Shown: one piece after another, positions 15,886 through 24,778 of the stretch
Layout: every line of letters begins with the position of its first letter
How positions within the stretch are numbered: the first letter of the stretch is position 1
NCBI RefSeq assembly: GCF_030167925.1
Contig: NZ_JASKUT010000001.1
Location: forward strand, 2,852,001-2,916,000
Source: Paenibacillus silviterrae
Lineage (GTDB): Bacteria; Bacillota; Bacilli; Paenibacillales; NBRC-103111
Length of the DNA: 64,000 bases
Reading direction: 5' to 3'
Translations under genes and position numbers: made by a program
The notes under the pieces: generated by a model
What the model saw: the letters and a program-made list of their open reading frames with translations, nothing else
Told to the model about the DNA's origin: nothing
Database searches by the model: none

Positions 15886-17283
15886 ACGGTTGGCTATTTC
15901 TCTGCAGCGGTCCAGCCAGCGATTCGGAAGCGCCGGATTCGAGCCGAAGTGCAGATGGGTGTAGCCCGCTACGATGTTATACAGGAGGCTTCCCTCCGCC
16001 TTCGAGCCGCGCAGCCCCTTCGTTTCATAGGCAGGGGGCGGCTGCTCCGACTTGTCGGGCACATACACCGAATAATGAAACTCATGGCCTCGCGCCTGTT
16101 CTCCGGCCGGCAGCAGGAAGTTCCCCGGTCCCCCGGTCACCTCGCGGTAGCCGAGCGCAGCCAGCTTATTCTGCATGCGCACATGCCCCGGCAGGATGCC
16201 CAGCATCGGGTAACGGTTTCCCTCGCGATCCTCAATCGCTTCGGTCAAGAACATAAAGCCGCCGCATTCCGCCAGGCAAGGCAAACCGCCCTTCAGCGCC
16301 TCCCGAATCGAGGAGAACACCTCCTGCTTGCCGCTGAGCGTCTCGGCGAATTCCTCGGGGAAGCCGCCTCCCAGATAAAGCCCTTGCGCCTGCGGAGGAA
16401 GCGTCTCCCCTGCTAACGGGGAGAAATACAGCAGCTCCGCCCCGGAGGCTTCCAGCAGCTCCAGATTTTCCGGGTAATAAAAATGGAAAGCGGCATCCTT
16501 CGCAACGGCGATCGGGACTCGGGATGCGGACACTGCTCCCTCGACGGCAAACAAGGCCGGCTCGGCGTGAACCGGCTCCGATAGAGCCAGCTGCCACAGC
16601 AAATCCAGGTCTGTCGTAGCGGTTAAGCGATCGGCTAACAGCGAGAACAATCCGTCCAGCTCCCCGCGCTCAATCGACGGAACCAGCCCCAAATGCCGCT
16701 CCGGCACCTCGGCCCCTTCCTCTCTCAGCAGATAGCCTACTACCGGAATGCCGCATTCCTGTTCGATAGCTTCCTTTACGATGCGGTAGTGTCCTTCGCT
16801 TCCGACCTTATTGGCGAATACGCCGACAATCCTCGCCTTCGGCTCCAGCACCTGGAAGCCCTTCACTATCGCTGCAGCGCTTCTTGCCATGCTTTGGCAA
16901 TTGACCACCAGCAGCACCGGCGCATCCAGCAGCATGGCGATATCGGCCGTGCTTCCCTCGTTCGAACGTGGGTTCTTCCCGTCATAGAAGCCCATGACGC
17001 CCTCTATGATGCTGATCTGCGCCTCCGAAGAGGAGACAGCCCTGCAGAAAATTTCCTTCACCGCATCCTTGCCCAGCATCCAGCTGTCCAAATTGCGCGA
17101 AGGAATTCCCGTCACCGCGGTGTGATATGTCGGATCGATATAATCCGGTCCGCACTTGAAGCCTTGCACTCTCCACCCGCGACGCTGCAGGGCGGCCATC
17201 AATCCGATGGTCACCGTCGTTTTACCCGCCCCGCTCCCGGTCCCGGCAATCACCAATCTGCGGGTATGCTCTGCTGTTCCCAT
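15877..17283 (-). CDS. cbiA: Cobyrinate a,c-diamide synthase
   Basis: 468 aa. ATP- and glutamine-dependent amidation of the a and c carboxylates of cobyrinate, the last corrin-ring step encoded in this operon. The N-terminal dethiobiotin-synthetase-like P-loop is LVIAGTGSGAGKTTVTIGL (residues 10-28). The C-terminal class I glutaminase-like domain carries LYLGGGFPEEF and the nucleophile segment CLAECGGFMFL. The terminal segment ends in HLHFGSNP, which supplies the His. The ATG has GAAGGAG upstream. It is the last gene of the cbi operon; cysG, cbiY and btuR, which follow in B. megaterium, are absent here. Its 3' end overlaps the convergent FMN-protein gene by 9 bases. Confidence 0.97.
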   Translation of the reverse strand: MGTAEHTRRLVIAGTGSGAGKTTVTIGLMAALQRRGWRVQGFKCGPDYIDPTYHTAVTGIPSRNLDSWMLGKDAVKEIFCRAVSSSEAQISIIEGVMGFYDGKNPRSNEGSTADIAMLLDAPVLLVVNCQSMARSAAAIVKGFQVLEPKARIVGVFANKVGSEGHYRIVKEAIEQECGIPVVGYLLREEGAEVPERHLGLVPSIERGELDGLFSLLADRLTATTDLDLLWQLALSEPVHAEPALFAVEGAVSASRVPIAVAKDAAFHFYYPENLELLEASGAELLYFSPLAGETLPPQAQGLYLGGGFPEEFAETLSGKQEVFSSIREALKGGLPCLAECGGFMFLTEAIEDREGNRYPMLGILPGHVRMQNKLAALGYREVTGGPGNFLLPAGEQARGHEFHYSVYVPDKSEQPPPAYETKGLRGSKAEGSLLYNIVAGYTHLHFGSNPALPNRWLDRCREIANRLV

Positions 17284-17301
17284 GAAGACGCTCTTCTCCT
17301 T

Positions 17302-18456
17302 CTATCTACCTTCAAAGTGTAGTAACCCTACGGACAAGGTGACGTTACCGGACTTTTTTTTCGTGACTACCAACCGGTCCGTCCCTGTGTATCGCTTCAC
17401 CGCCGGCTCGCTGACCCCGTAAGCCCCGGTAAACCGGAACACGGTCTCCGACGGGGCTTCTATGGCGATTTCGTTCAGCTCTGCGGGAGTATAGGCAATG
17501 AGCTGCCAGCCGTACTTTGCCGCAAGCTGCAGCAGCCCTTCCTCATCCTTCTTGATGTCTATAGTACATACCGCTTTCACACTTTGCAACGAATAGCGAA
17601 GCTCGTCCATCGTTTCGCGGATGACCTGCTCCAGCTCCTCGGCGGAGGTGCCGCGGTTACAGCCGATTCCCAGCGCGATGACCTTCGGGCGGAACAACAC
17701 TCCGTTGCTCAGGATCCGCTCCTCCGACGGCTCCAGCAGCCGGTGGGTGACGACCAAAGCGGCCTGCGGCTCTGCAGCCAAAGCCTCTATGACGCTACGA
17801 TACACCCCGATATGCGAAGGCAGCGGTGTATCATAGATCCACCAGCCTGGCTCGCCAGACTCCTGCACGACGGCCACCCGTTCCTCGTTCACAACCGAGG
17901 CGCTGACAGGGGTCAGCTTCTCGTCCGACTCCCACACCCATCCGAAACGCCGGCCGAACAAATCTACTGCAATCGTCCCCTGTACATCGGAGGCTGTGGT
18001 AAGCACCGGCCTTGCTCCCAGCGCCGCAGCCACCTCGCGGGTCAGTTCGTTCGCTCCGCCCAGATGACCGGACAGGACGCTGATGACATGCTCACCCTTA
18101 TCGTCAATGACAACGATTCCGGGGTCCTTCTTCTTATCGATGAGAAGCGGTGCGATCATGCGAACGACGGCTCCGAGCGAGATGATGCAGATGATTCCCT
18201 TATAAGCGGGAAAAAGGGCGGGAAAAAGCAGCCGCACGCTGCCCTCGAACAGCTGAATGCCCTTCTCTCCTTCGTCCCCCCGCCTGAATTTATTCATATA
18301 ATAGAGATCGACATGCGCAAAGTCGGCATGCAGCCTTCTTGCCAGCTCCACCCCATGCTTGGTGATGGCAACCACGGCATAGTTACCTTGCCTCCGCAAG
18401 GCAGGGATGACGCCTTCCTCCAACCGAATCGTCTCCTGTCCAGATGCGGAGGACAT
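17302..18456 (-). CDS. cbiG: Cobalt-precorrin-5A hydrolase
   Basis: 384 aa from ATG at 18456, whose A overlaps the TGA stop of cbiF (TGATG); a TTG one codon earlier is less likely. CbiG opens the delta-lactone of cobalt-precorrin-5A and releases the C20-derived acetaldehyde, a step specific to the anaerobic pathway. An N-terminal domain (YAVVAITKHGVELARRL, SLGAVVRMIAPLL, SVLSGHLGGANELTREVA) and the C-terminal CobE-like domain (VIALGIGCNRGTSAEELEQ; FRFTGAYGVSEPAVK) are both present. It lies between cbiF and cbiA in the operon. Confidence 0.96.
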   Translation of the reverse strand: MSSASGQETIRLEEGVIPALRRQGNYAVVAITKHGVELARRLHADFAHVDLYYMNKFRRGDEGEKGIQLFEGSVRLLFPALFPAYKGIICIISLGAVVRMIAPLLIDKKKDPGIVVIDDKGEHVISVLSGHLGGANELTREVAAALGARPVLTTASDVQGTIAVDLFGRRFGWVWESDEKLTPVSASVVNEERVAVVQESGEPGWWIYDTPLPSHIGVYRSVIEALAAEPQAALVVTHRLLEPSEERILSNGVLFRPKVIALGIGCNRGTSAEELEQVIRETMDELRYSLQSVKAVCTIDIKKDEEGLLQLAAKYGWQLIAYTPAELNEIAIEAPSETVFRFTGAYGVSEPAVKRYTGTDRLVVTKKKSGNVTLSVGLLHFEGR

Positions 18457-19232
18457 CAATCCTTCACTCCCCTGCGGTACCCGTGGGTAAAGGTGCGGTC
18501 ATACAGCTTGGAGCGGTATGCATCCTGTTCATGAATGTCAGGGTCGAGAGCCCAGCCTGCCAGAATCATCGCATGCGAGCGAATCCCGTTCACCCGCATG
18601 TCCTCGTCCAGGCGTTCGAGCGTTGTGCGAACAATGACCTGATCCGGCCAGGTTGCCTTCTGAACGACGGCTACAGGGGTTTGCGGGCTCCACCCCGCCT
18701 CGGTGAGTTCCTTTACCACCTTCTTCGTTAGTGCAGCGCTTAGAAACAAGGCAAGCGTGCAGTGGTGCCCGGCGAGGTCTTTGAGCTGCTCTTTGTCCGG
18801 AACCGGCGTTCGTCCCTCCGCTCTCGTTAGGATTAACGTTTGGGTCAGCTCGGGAATCGTCAGCTCGGCACCCACGGCCGCCGCAGCGGCAAAGACGGAG
18901 CTTACCCCCGGAACGATTTCGATGGAAATGCCTTCCTTCTTGAGGAGGGCGGCCTGCTCCATCACCGCTCCGAAAACCGCCGGATCGCCGGTATGCACGC
19001 GTACAACGCGCTTGCCCGCCTTCACCCGTTCGGTCATGAGCTGCACCATTTCCTCCAGCGACATGCCGGCGCTTTTCAGGATTTCGGCTTCCGGCTTAGC
19101 CTTCGCAATCAGCTCGTCATTGACAAGCGAGTCCGTATACAGGACGACATCGGCTTCCTGAAGGAGGCGCAGTCCTTTCACGGTAATTAAATCCGGATCG
19201 CCGGGTCCCGCTCCGATGATATGTATTTTCAT
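18456..19232 (-). CDS. cbiF: Cobalt-precorrin-4 C11-methyltransferase
   Basis: 258 aa. SAM-dependent methylation of C11. The tetrapyrrole methylase signature opens the protein ([20 protein letters not shown]); RVHTGDPAVFGA and EIVPGVSSVFAAAAA follow. The start at 19232 overlaps the cbiL stop (ATGA at 19229-19232), which is preferred over an upstream in-frame codon at 19298 lying inside cbiL. The gene ends in a one-base stop/start overlap with cbiG. Length and order agree with the B. megaterium cbi operon. Confidence 0.97.
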   Translation of the reverse strand: MKIHIIGAGPGDPDLITVKGLRLLQEADVVLYTDSLVNDELIAKAKPEAEILKSAGMSLEEMVQLMTERVKAGKRVVRVHTGDPAVFGAVMEQAALLKKEGISIEIVPGVSSVFAAAAAVGAELTIPELTQTLILTRAEGRTPVPDKEQLKDLAGHHCTLALFLSAALTKKVVKELTEAGWSPQTPVAVVQKATWPDQVIVRTTLERLDEDMRVNGIRSHAMILAGWALDPDIHEQDAYRSKLYDRTFTHGYRRGVKD

Positions 19233-19939
19233 TTTCTCACCACCATCAGTGTTAAATATTCCAGCGGCTGGCCTTCCAGCTCCTCGACGTTCAGCCAAAC
19301 CTGCTCCTCCGAGGAGGTGACCTTCGTGAGCACAGCGGCCTTACCGGTTAATTGAAGATCGCGAAGCACGTGAAGCATAAGATCCATCACCTTCGCCACC
19401 TTGATAAACACGACGCAGTCATGCTGCTCGATGGCATAACGCATAGCGCTGTAATCCTCAGTGGCAGGGACGATCGCTACTTGTTCGTCTCCGTCCGCAA
19501 GCGGAACGCCTAATCTGGAGGCCGCCGCATTCACGGAGGAGATCCCCGGAATCGAGACAAGCGCAGCTTCCGGATGCCGCTCCTTCATCAGCCGCATGAG
19601 ATGGACAAAGGTGCTGTACAGCATCGGATCGCCCTCCGTCACGAAGGCGACATCCTTCCCTGCCTGCATATGGGCCCACACGATCTCTACGGTCTTCGTC
19701 CACTGAAGCTCCAGCGCCTCCTTATCCTTCGTCATCGGGAAGGTAAGGCCGAGCATCTCCTTTTGCGACGTATCTACGTAAAGCTCGACAATGCTCAGGG
19801 CATAGCTTTTGGCTCCCATTTTTTTGCGGGGGTAGGCGATGACAGGCGATTCCTTCAGCAGACGGAATGCCTTGACCGTGATGAGCTCCGGGTCACCCGG
19901 TCCGACTCCCAGGCCATAGAGTGTGCCTAAACGGTTCAT
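19229..19939 (-). CDS. cbiL: Cobalt-factor II / precorrin-2 C20-methyltransferase
   Basis: 236 aa. Adds the C20 methyl group that is later lost on ring contraction. It has the family P-loop-like start [18 protein letters not shown], then [17 protein letters not shown] and [20 protein letters not shown], all typical of CobI/CbiL SAM-dependent methylases. The ATG overlaps the stop of cbiET (ATGA at 19936-19939), and the gene overlaps cbiF at its 3' end, so cbiET-cbiL-cbiF form a translationally coupled block. Confidence 0.97.
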   Translation of the reverse strand: MNRLGTLYGLGVGPGDPELITVKAFRLLKESPVIAYPRKKMGAKSYALSIVELYVDTSQKEMLGLTFPMTKDKEALELQWTKTVEIVWAHMQAGKDVAFVTEGDPMLYSTFVHLMRLMKERHPEAALVSIPGISSVNAAASRLGVPLADGDEQVAIVPATEDYSAMRYAIEQHDCVVFIKVAKVMDLMLHVLRDLQLTGKAAVLTKVTSSEEQVWLNVEELEGQPLEYLTLMVVRK

Positions 19940-21171
19940 TCTTGGAACGTCCCTTCTTTCTTCGACGTAGTTTCCGCGCGTCTTGCGGTGATGATATAGA
20001 CGGGATTAAGCCCCTCGAATCGATTCATCCCTAGGATCGGCTTGCTTCTTGCCAGCTGGGATAGCAGAATCGACGTCTCATAGCCGTTTCTTCCGAAAGC
20101 CTGTACCGCCTCATGCAGATTCTCAATCGTCGCTGCGTTCAGGACGATCGAGCCCTGCGGCCGCAGCCGGGAGCAGACCACCTGCAGCAGCTCCTGCAGC
20201 TCACCCCCGCTTCCGCCTATGAACACCGCATCCGGGTCGGGGAATGTCTCCAGCCCCTCCGGCGCTTTGCTGTGCAGGAACGTGATGTCCGTCCTAAATT
20301 TCCTGGCGTTATCCATAGCGTTCGCCAAGTCGGCCTCGTTCTTCTCGACCGCAAACACCTGCCCTTCCCGCGCCATCCGAGCCGCTTCAATGGCTACGGA
20401 CCCCGTGCACGTACCGATGTCCCACACCATGCTGTCAGGCCGAAGGTTCAGGCCCGCCAAGCTTAAGATGCGAACCTCGCGCTTCGTGATCAAGCCCTTA
20501 TCCGGCTTCCGCTGCGCGAATTCCTCGTCCGGGATGCCCAAGGACCAGCGGGGAGCCTCCGACATTTTGCGAAGTATGACCACGTTGAGCGGCGAGAAGG
20601 AAGCATCCTGCAGCTCCTCCAGCGAGTACCAGCCGGTCCGTTCGTTCGGGCCGCCGAGGTTCTCCGCTACAAAAGCCCGATATTCCGACATGCCGTAGGA
20701 AAGCAGATACCGGGCAATGACCCCGGGTGTGTTCGTATCATCCGTAAGGAGCGCCGCCTTGTCCTTGCCGTCCAGCCGTTGGGCGAGCCCTTGCAGGCTT
20801 CGGCCATGCACACTAGCGAGGTAGGCGTCCTGCCACGGCTCCCCCATCCGGGCAAAGGCCAGCTGCAGCGAGCTGACCGCCGGGTAGATCTCCACGGGAA
20901 GCCTCCCGGCCAAGTAACCGCCGATCCCGTAAAATAGCGGATCCCCCGAAGCCAGGATGACGACGCTTCGGGATTCGCTGCGAAGCCGTGCCGTAGTGTC
21001 CGCAAGTCCTCCCTGGAGCGTGATTCGCTCGCCTGGATAGTCCGGGAAACATCCGAGCTGGCGTTCGCCTCCGACCAGCACCTCGCTTTCCCGGATCCAC
21101 TTCACGTACTGGGGCGGCAATCCGGCCGCCCCCTCGTCCCCGAGACCGATGATTTTAATGCGATGGCTCAT
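19936..21171 (-). CDS. cbiET: Fused cobalt-precorrin-7 C5-methyltransferase / cobalt-precorrin-6B C15-methyltransferase (decarboxylating)
   Basis: 411 aa. Residues 1 to about 200 are the CbiE methylase ([39 protein letters not shown]). Residues about 210-400 are CbiT, a Rossmann-type methyltransferase ([49 protein letters not shown]). The fusion corresponds to CobL of the aerobic pathway and to CbiET of B. megaterium. It methylates C5 and C15 and decarboxylates the C12 acetate side chain. GGGAGG lies 11 bases before the ATG, and the gene starts only 6 bases after the cbiD stop. Confidence 0.97.
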   Translation of the reverse strand: MSHRIKIIGLGDEGAAGLPPQYVKWIRESEVLVGGERQLGCFPDYPGERITLQGGLADTTARLRSESRSVVILASGDPLFYGIGGYLAGRLPVEIYPAVSSLQLAFARMGEPWQDAYLASVHGRSLQGLAQRLDGKDKAALLTDDTNTPGVIARYLLSYGMSEYRAFVAENLGGPNERTGWYSLEELQDASFSPLNVVILRKMSEAPRWSLGIPDEEFAQRKPDKGLITKREVRILSLAGLNLRPDSMVWDIGTCTGSVAIEAARMAREGQVFAVEKNEADLANAMDNARKFRTDITFLHSKAPEGLETFPDPDAVFIGGSGGELQELLQVVCSRLRPQGSIVLNAATIENLHEAVQAFGRNGYETSILLSQLARSKPILGMNRFEGLNPVYIITARRAETTSKKEGTFQE

Positions 21172-21177
21172 GGTGCG

Positions 21178-22314
21178 TCAATCCTCCCTTTGCTTGTCTG
21201 CCGGTTCGCCGGTCCATTCAGCCCGGCCCAGCAAGTTGCCTTTCATTGAAATGATCACCGTTTCGATCTCCATACCGCCTTGAATCTCCGCATAGCAATG
21301 CCGGCAGCAGCTTTCACACAGCTTGCTGAAGAATCCGGTGTTTCCCTGCTCCTGCATCCAGTCACCGACCAATGCGGCGGTATTCGCTCCGAGAATCGCC
21401 TGCACGGTCTCCGGGGAAGCCCCGGCCTCCTCCGCCGTACGGGACAAAAATCCAAAATCGACCGGCGCGCTCTTGGAGTGCACCATCATCACGCCCTGCG
21501 CGACCTTGGAGAACTTGCCCATCATGCCAACCAGCGTAGCCTTGCGTATGCCTTGCCTGCGGCACTGCTGGAGAGCAAAGCCGACGAAATCGCCCATCTC
21601 GACGAAGGCCTCCTCCGGAAGGTTCGGATACATCTGCATGCCGTACGATTCGCTGCGGCCGCCGGTGGACAGAATGACATGGCTGCAGCCCCCCTTAACC
21701 GCCACGCGTATCGCTTGGGCTACACTGGCCTTGTAGGCGGCGGTGGAGAACGGAACTACAATACCTCTTGTCCCGAGTATGGATATGCCTCCCAGGATAC
21801 CGAGTCGGGCGTTCAGCGTTTTCTTCGCGATTTGCTCGCCGTCGGGGACGGAAACGACGATTCGAACGCCCCGCCCGCTCATTTCGTACCGGTTCAAGAC
21901 ATCCTCCGCAGCCTCCCGCAGCATGCGTCTCGGAACTGGATTGATCGCAGCCTGGCCTACCTCCACGGGAAGCCCCGGCTTAGTCACCCTTCCGACACCG
22001 ATGCCCCCGTCGATCTCGACCCCCGGCTTCTCCGACCAATACACCTCGCTGATGATCCTGGCCCCATGCGTTGCGTCCGGATCATCGCCTCCGTCCTTGA
22101 TTACCTCGGCCAAGCCGCGGGAGGGGTCGTATTCGCAGCGTGCGAGCTCGAACGTCACCTCCAGCCCCGCGGGGATCCGGATCGTGGAGGCCGTTTGGTT
22201 CTCCTGCTCGATCAGCGCGATAAGCGCCGCCTTCGCCGCCGCCGTCGCACAGGCTCCCGTAGTGTAGCCATGGCGAAGAGGCTTCCCTTCATCCGGCTGC
22301 TCCTTCTTAAGCAT
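21178..22314 (-). CDS. cbiD: Cobalt-precorrin-5B C1-methyltransferase
   Basis: 378 aa. CbiD methylates C1 after CbiG has opened the lactone; it is a non-canonical SAM enzyme and a marker of the anaerobic route. Family signatures: LRHGYTTGACATAAAKAAL near the N-terminus, PDATHGARI, GIGVGRVTKPGLPVEVG, INPVPRRML, and ILGGISILGTRGIVVPFSTAAY (read in full in the frame). AGGGGGG lies 6 bases before the ATG. A Cys/His cluster near the C-terminus (CESCCRHCYAEI) is unusual enough to note and might bind metal, although I cannot say whether all family members have it. Confidence 0.97.
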   Translation of the reverse strand: MLKKEQPDEGKPLRHGYTTGACATAAAKAALIALIEQENQTASTIRIPAGLEVTFELARCEYDPSRGLAEVIKDGGDDPDATHGARIISEVYWSEKPGVEIDGGIGVGRVTKPGLPVEVGQAAINPVPRRMLREAAEDVLNRYEMSGRGVRIVVSVPDGEQIAKKTLNARLGILGGISILGTRGIVVPFSTAAYKASVAQAIRVAVKGGCSHVILSTGGRSESYGMQMYPNLPEEAFVEMGDFVGFALQQCRRQGIRKATLVGMMGKFSKVAQGVMMVHSKSAPVDFGFLSRTAEEAGASPETVQAILGANTAALVGDWMQEQGNTGFFSKLCESCCRHCYAEIQGGMEIETVIISMKGNLLGRAEWTGEPADKQRED

Positions 22315-22328
22315 GAGTGTCCCCCCTG

Positions 22329-22973
22329 CTATCTCACTGCCAGTAAGGAGAGTGCATTGACTGCCGCTACGGCAACCGGGCTTCCGCCCTTCCTGCCGAT
22401 ATTGGTGATGAAGGGAATATCCAGCTTGAGCAGCTCATCCTTGGACTCCGCCGCCGAGACGAAGCCGACTGGTACACCGACAATCAAACTCGGTCTGGCT
22501 TCGCCTTCCTTCACCATGCGGATCAGCTCCAGCAGTGCCGTCGGCGCGTTGCCGATGGCATAGATGGCCCCGTCGGCTTCGCGGGCGGCCTTGCGCATGG
22601 AGATGATCGCTCTCGTCGTATTCAGCCGCTTGGCTTCCTCCATCACATCGCTGTCCGAAATGTATACCTTCACTTCGCCGCCGAACTGGGCCAATCTCGG
22701 CTTGCTGATGCCGACCTGCACCATCTGCACATCCGCTACGACGATGCGTCCGCTGCGAATGGCTTCGACCCCTGCCCTCACCGCATCCGGATGAAAGCGC
22801 AGGCTGCGGCCCAGCTCGAAGTCGGCCGACGCATGAATGACCCGTTGGACGACCGGATACTGCTCCTCGGTAAAATCATGCGGTCCAAGCTCCTCCGTAA
22901 TCATCTCGAAGCTGAGTTCCTCAATTTCCTGCGGCTGTACCGTCAGCGGCTTAAACTCCGTATGAAAATCCAT
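22329..22973 (-). CDS. cbiC: Cobalt-precorrin-8 (precorrin-8X) methylmutase
   Basis: 214 aa from ATG at 22973 (MDFHTEFKPL). An ATG 18 bases earlier overlaps the ribosome site GGGAGG and the end of cbiJ, so the internal start is preferred. CbiC moves the C11 methyl group to C12, giving hydrogenobyrinate or cobyrinate. The catalytic His is in RVIHASADFELG, and the family ends IVGVPVGFVSAAESKDEL and IGRKGGSPVAVAAVNAL are present. It lies between cbiJ and cbiD in the operon. Confidence 0.96.
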   Translation of the reverse strand: MDFHTEFKPLTVQPQEIEELSFEMITEELGPHDFTEEQYPVVQRVIHASADFELGRSLRFHPDAVRAGVEAIRSGRIVVADVQMVQVGISKPRLAQFGGEVKVYISDSDVMEEAKRLNTTRAIISMRKAAREADGAIYAIGNAPTALLELIRMVKEGEARPSLIVGVPVGFVSAAESKDELLKLDIPFITNIGRKGGSPVAVAAVNALSLLAVR

Positions 22974-22975
22974 TC

Positions 22976-23758
22976 TCACTGCGCCTCCCATCGATTTCTA
23001 TGATTCTCCAGCTCCTCCAGCAGGCCATCGAAGGAAGAGAATACAGCTCCGTATTCGATGTCCGGACGCCCGATCACGATGGTTTCGATGCCCATTTCCA
23101 TCGCCGCCTGCAGCTTTTCGTCGACCGCGCCCTCCTTGCCGCTCTCCTTCGTAATCATGAGCGTCACGCCGAAGTGCCGGTATAACGCCTGATTCAGCTC
23201 CTTGGAAAAAGGCCCCTGCATCGCAACGATGTTGCGCTGCGGCAGCCCCAGCTCCTCGCACTTCTCCATGTTGTCCTTCCGGGGCAGCATTCTCGCGATA
23301 AGCGTCGTAGCCTCCAAGCCAAGCAGGCGTTTGGCGAAAATGTGCAGCGTTTTGCTTCCTGTCGTCAGCATGATCACGCCTCTTCTGCTTGCCGCCAGCT
23401 CCGCCGCCTGCTCGTAGTCGTCCGCCATCGTGAGCAGCGGATGCTTCCCGATGTTGCCTCCGGCCCGCTCGTACCGCAAATACGGGACCCCGGCCATCTC
23501 CGCCGCTGCCTTGGCATTGCGGGAGGCCTCTTCAGCGAACGGATGGCTCGCGTCGACCACTGCCTTCATGCCGTTATCGCGTATCAGCGCCGCCATTTCC
23601 TCGGCCTGGAGGCGCCCCACCCGCACCGGCAGCTCGACCTCCCGCATGCTTTGGGCCGCGCTCTCCGTGACAACGGTCGTAAGGAGCGGGTACTCCGCCT
23701 GCCGAAGGCGAAGCGCCAGCTCTCTGGCATCGCCGGTTCCTGCTAAAACCAGAAGCAT
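22976..23758 (-). CDS. cbiJ: Cobalt-precorrin-6A reductase
   Basis: 260 aa. NAD(P)H-dependent reduction of the corrin macrocycle at C18-C19. The N-terminal Rossmann-like motif is LLVLAGTGDARELALRL; AVVDASHPFAEEASRNA, GVIMLTTGSKTLHIF and VAMQGPFSKELNQAL are CobK/CbiJ hallmarks. The start codon shares one base with the cbiX stop (TGATG), and GAGGAGG lies upstream. The order X-J-C-D-ET matches the B. megaterium operon exactly. Confidence 0.96.
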   Translation of the reverse strand: MLLVLAGTGDARELALRLRQAEYPLLTTVVTESAAQSMREVELPVRVGRLQAEEMAALIRDNGMKAVVDASHPFAEEASRNAKAAAEMAGVPYLRYERAGGNIGKHPLLTMADDYEQAAELAASRRGVIMLTTGSKTLHIFAKRLLGLEATTLIARMLPRKDNMEKCEELGLPQRNIVAMQGPFSKELNQALYRHFGVTLMITKESGKEGAVDEKLQAAMEMGIETIVIGRPDIEYGAVFSSFDGLLEELENHRNRWEAQ

Positions 23759-24741
23759 CAGGATACCTCCTCTTTCCCGGAAATGCGGCCGTGCGCATGT
23801 CCATGCGAATGGTCATGGTCGTGGTGGCGATGATCGTGCTGGTGATCGTGATCGTGATCTTGATCGTGATCGTGATCGTGATGATCGTGGTGATGATGGT
23901 CGTGGTGATGATCGTGATGGTGGTCATGGTGATGCTCGTGATGCTTTGCAGCCTCAATTCGATACACGCACATATCGCAGCTCATCTTCACTTCACCGAG
24001 CAGCGCCTCCTGTACCCGCTCCAGCAGAATGGACCGAAGCAGCGGATGAAAGCCGAAGTACTCGGCAAGATCAAAACGAACGCCCGGATGCAGAGCCGCA
24101 TACTCCTGAGCCAGCCCCTCCATCCGCTTGATCAGGACGCCGGTAAACAGGAAGTAAGGCAAGATCATTACGCGCTTCGCCCCCAGCCGCAAGCAGCGCT
24201 CTACCGCCTCCTCCACAAGCGGCGACGTAACGCCGATAAAGGCCGGCTCCACCCATTTCACGCGCATTCGCTCCCACAGGAGCCGCGATATTTTGTACAA
24301 GTCGCTGTTCGCATCCGCATCGCTGCTCCCGCGGCCTACCAGCAGAATTGCCGTGTCCTCCTCCTTCTGCTTCACATGCATGCCCGCCGCCTCCAGCCTG
24401 GAGGCCAGAATCTCCAGCACCTGCTCGTGCACGCCGACAGGCCGTGCGTATGTAAAGCGGACACTCGGATAATGCCGCTTCGCTTCGTCGATCATCGCCG
24501 GAATGTGCAGCTTCGCATGTCCCGCCGAGAAAAGCATGATCGGAATCACCACGATGTGCGTAGCACCGCGCTCGACACAGCGTTCGATGCCTGCTCCGAC
24601 CGTGGGCGGCTCGAATTCAAGAAAGCACGTCTCGACGATCGGCTGACCCGTACGCTCCCCGATCGACTCGACGAAGGCTCGAACCTCGTCGTTTCCTTCC
24701 GAATCCCGGCTTCCGTGTCCCACAAATAAAACAGCGTTCAT
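23758..24741 (-). CDS. cbiX: Sirohydrochlorin cobaltochelatase with MxCxxC motif and poly-His/Asp tail
   Basis: 327 aa. Inserts Co2+ into sirohydrochlorin, the entry step of the anaerobic corrin route. Two chelatase half-domains are visible: LFVGHGSRDSEGNDEV with the active-site His9, and a second repeat starting LLVGRGSSDADAN near residue 134. The C-terminus has MSCDMC (residues 253-258), the MxCxxC [4Fe-4S] motif known from B. megaterium CbiX. It is followed by a His/Asp tail (about residues 267-318, roughly half His) thought to bind or buffer metal. The tail DNA (23800-23945) is low-complexity GATCGT-type repeat, prone to length change. The last residues (RISGKEEVS) return to normal composition. 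Confidence 0.97.
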   Translation of the reverse strand: MNAVLFVGHGSRDSEGNDEVRAFVESIGERTGQPIVETCFLEFEPPTVGAGIERCVERGATHIVVIPIMLFSAGHAKLHIPAMIDEAKRHYPSVRFTYARPVGVHEQVLEILASRLEAAGMHVKQKEEDTAILLVGRGSSDADANSDLYKISRLLWERMRVKWVEPAFIGVTSPLVEEAVERCLRLGAKRVMILPYFLFTGVLIKRMEGLAQEYAALHPGVRFDLAEYFGFHPLLRSILLERVQEALLGEVKMSCDMCVYRIEAAKHHEHHHDHHHDHHHDHHHHDHHDHDHDQDHDHDHQHDHRHHDHDHSHGHAHGRISGKEEVS

Positions 24742-24778
24742 TCCCGCTCCTCCTCTTGCTCATTGTCCTAACAAAGCC

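Noticed and set aside
23791..24729. 312-aa rightward frame with many Val/Ile residues
   Set aside because: Antisense shadow of cbiX; the VIVIVI region is the complement of the His/Asp tail.
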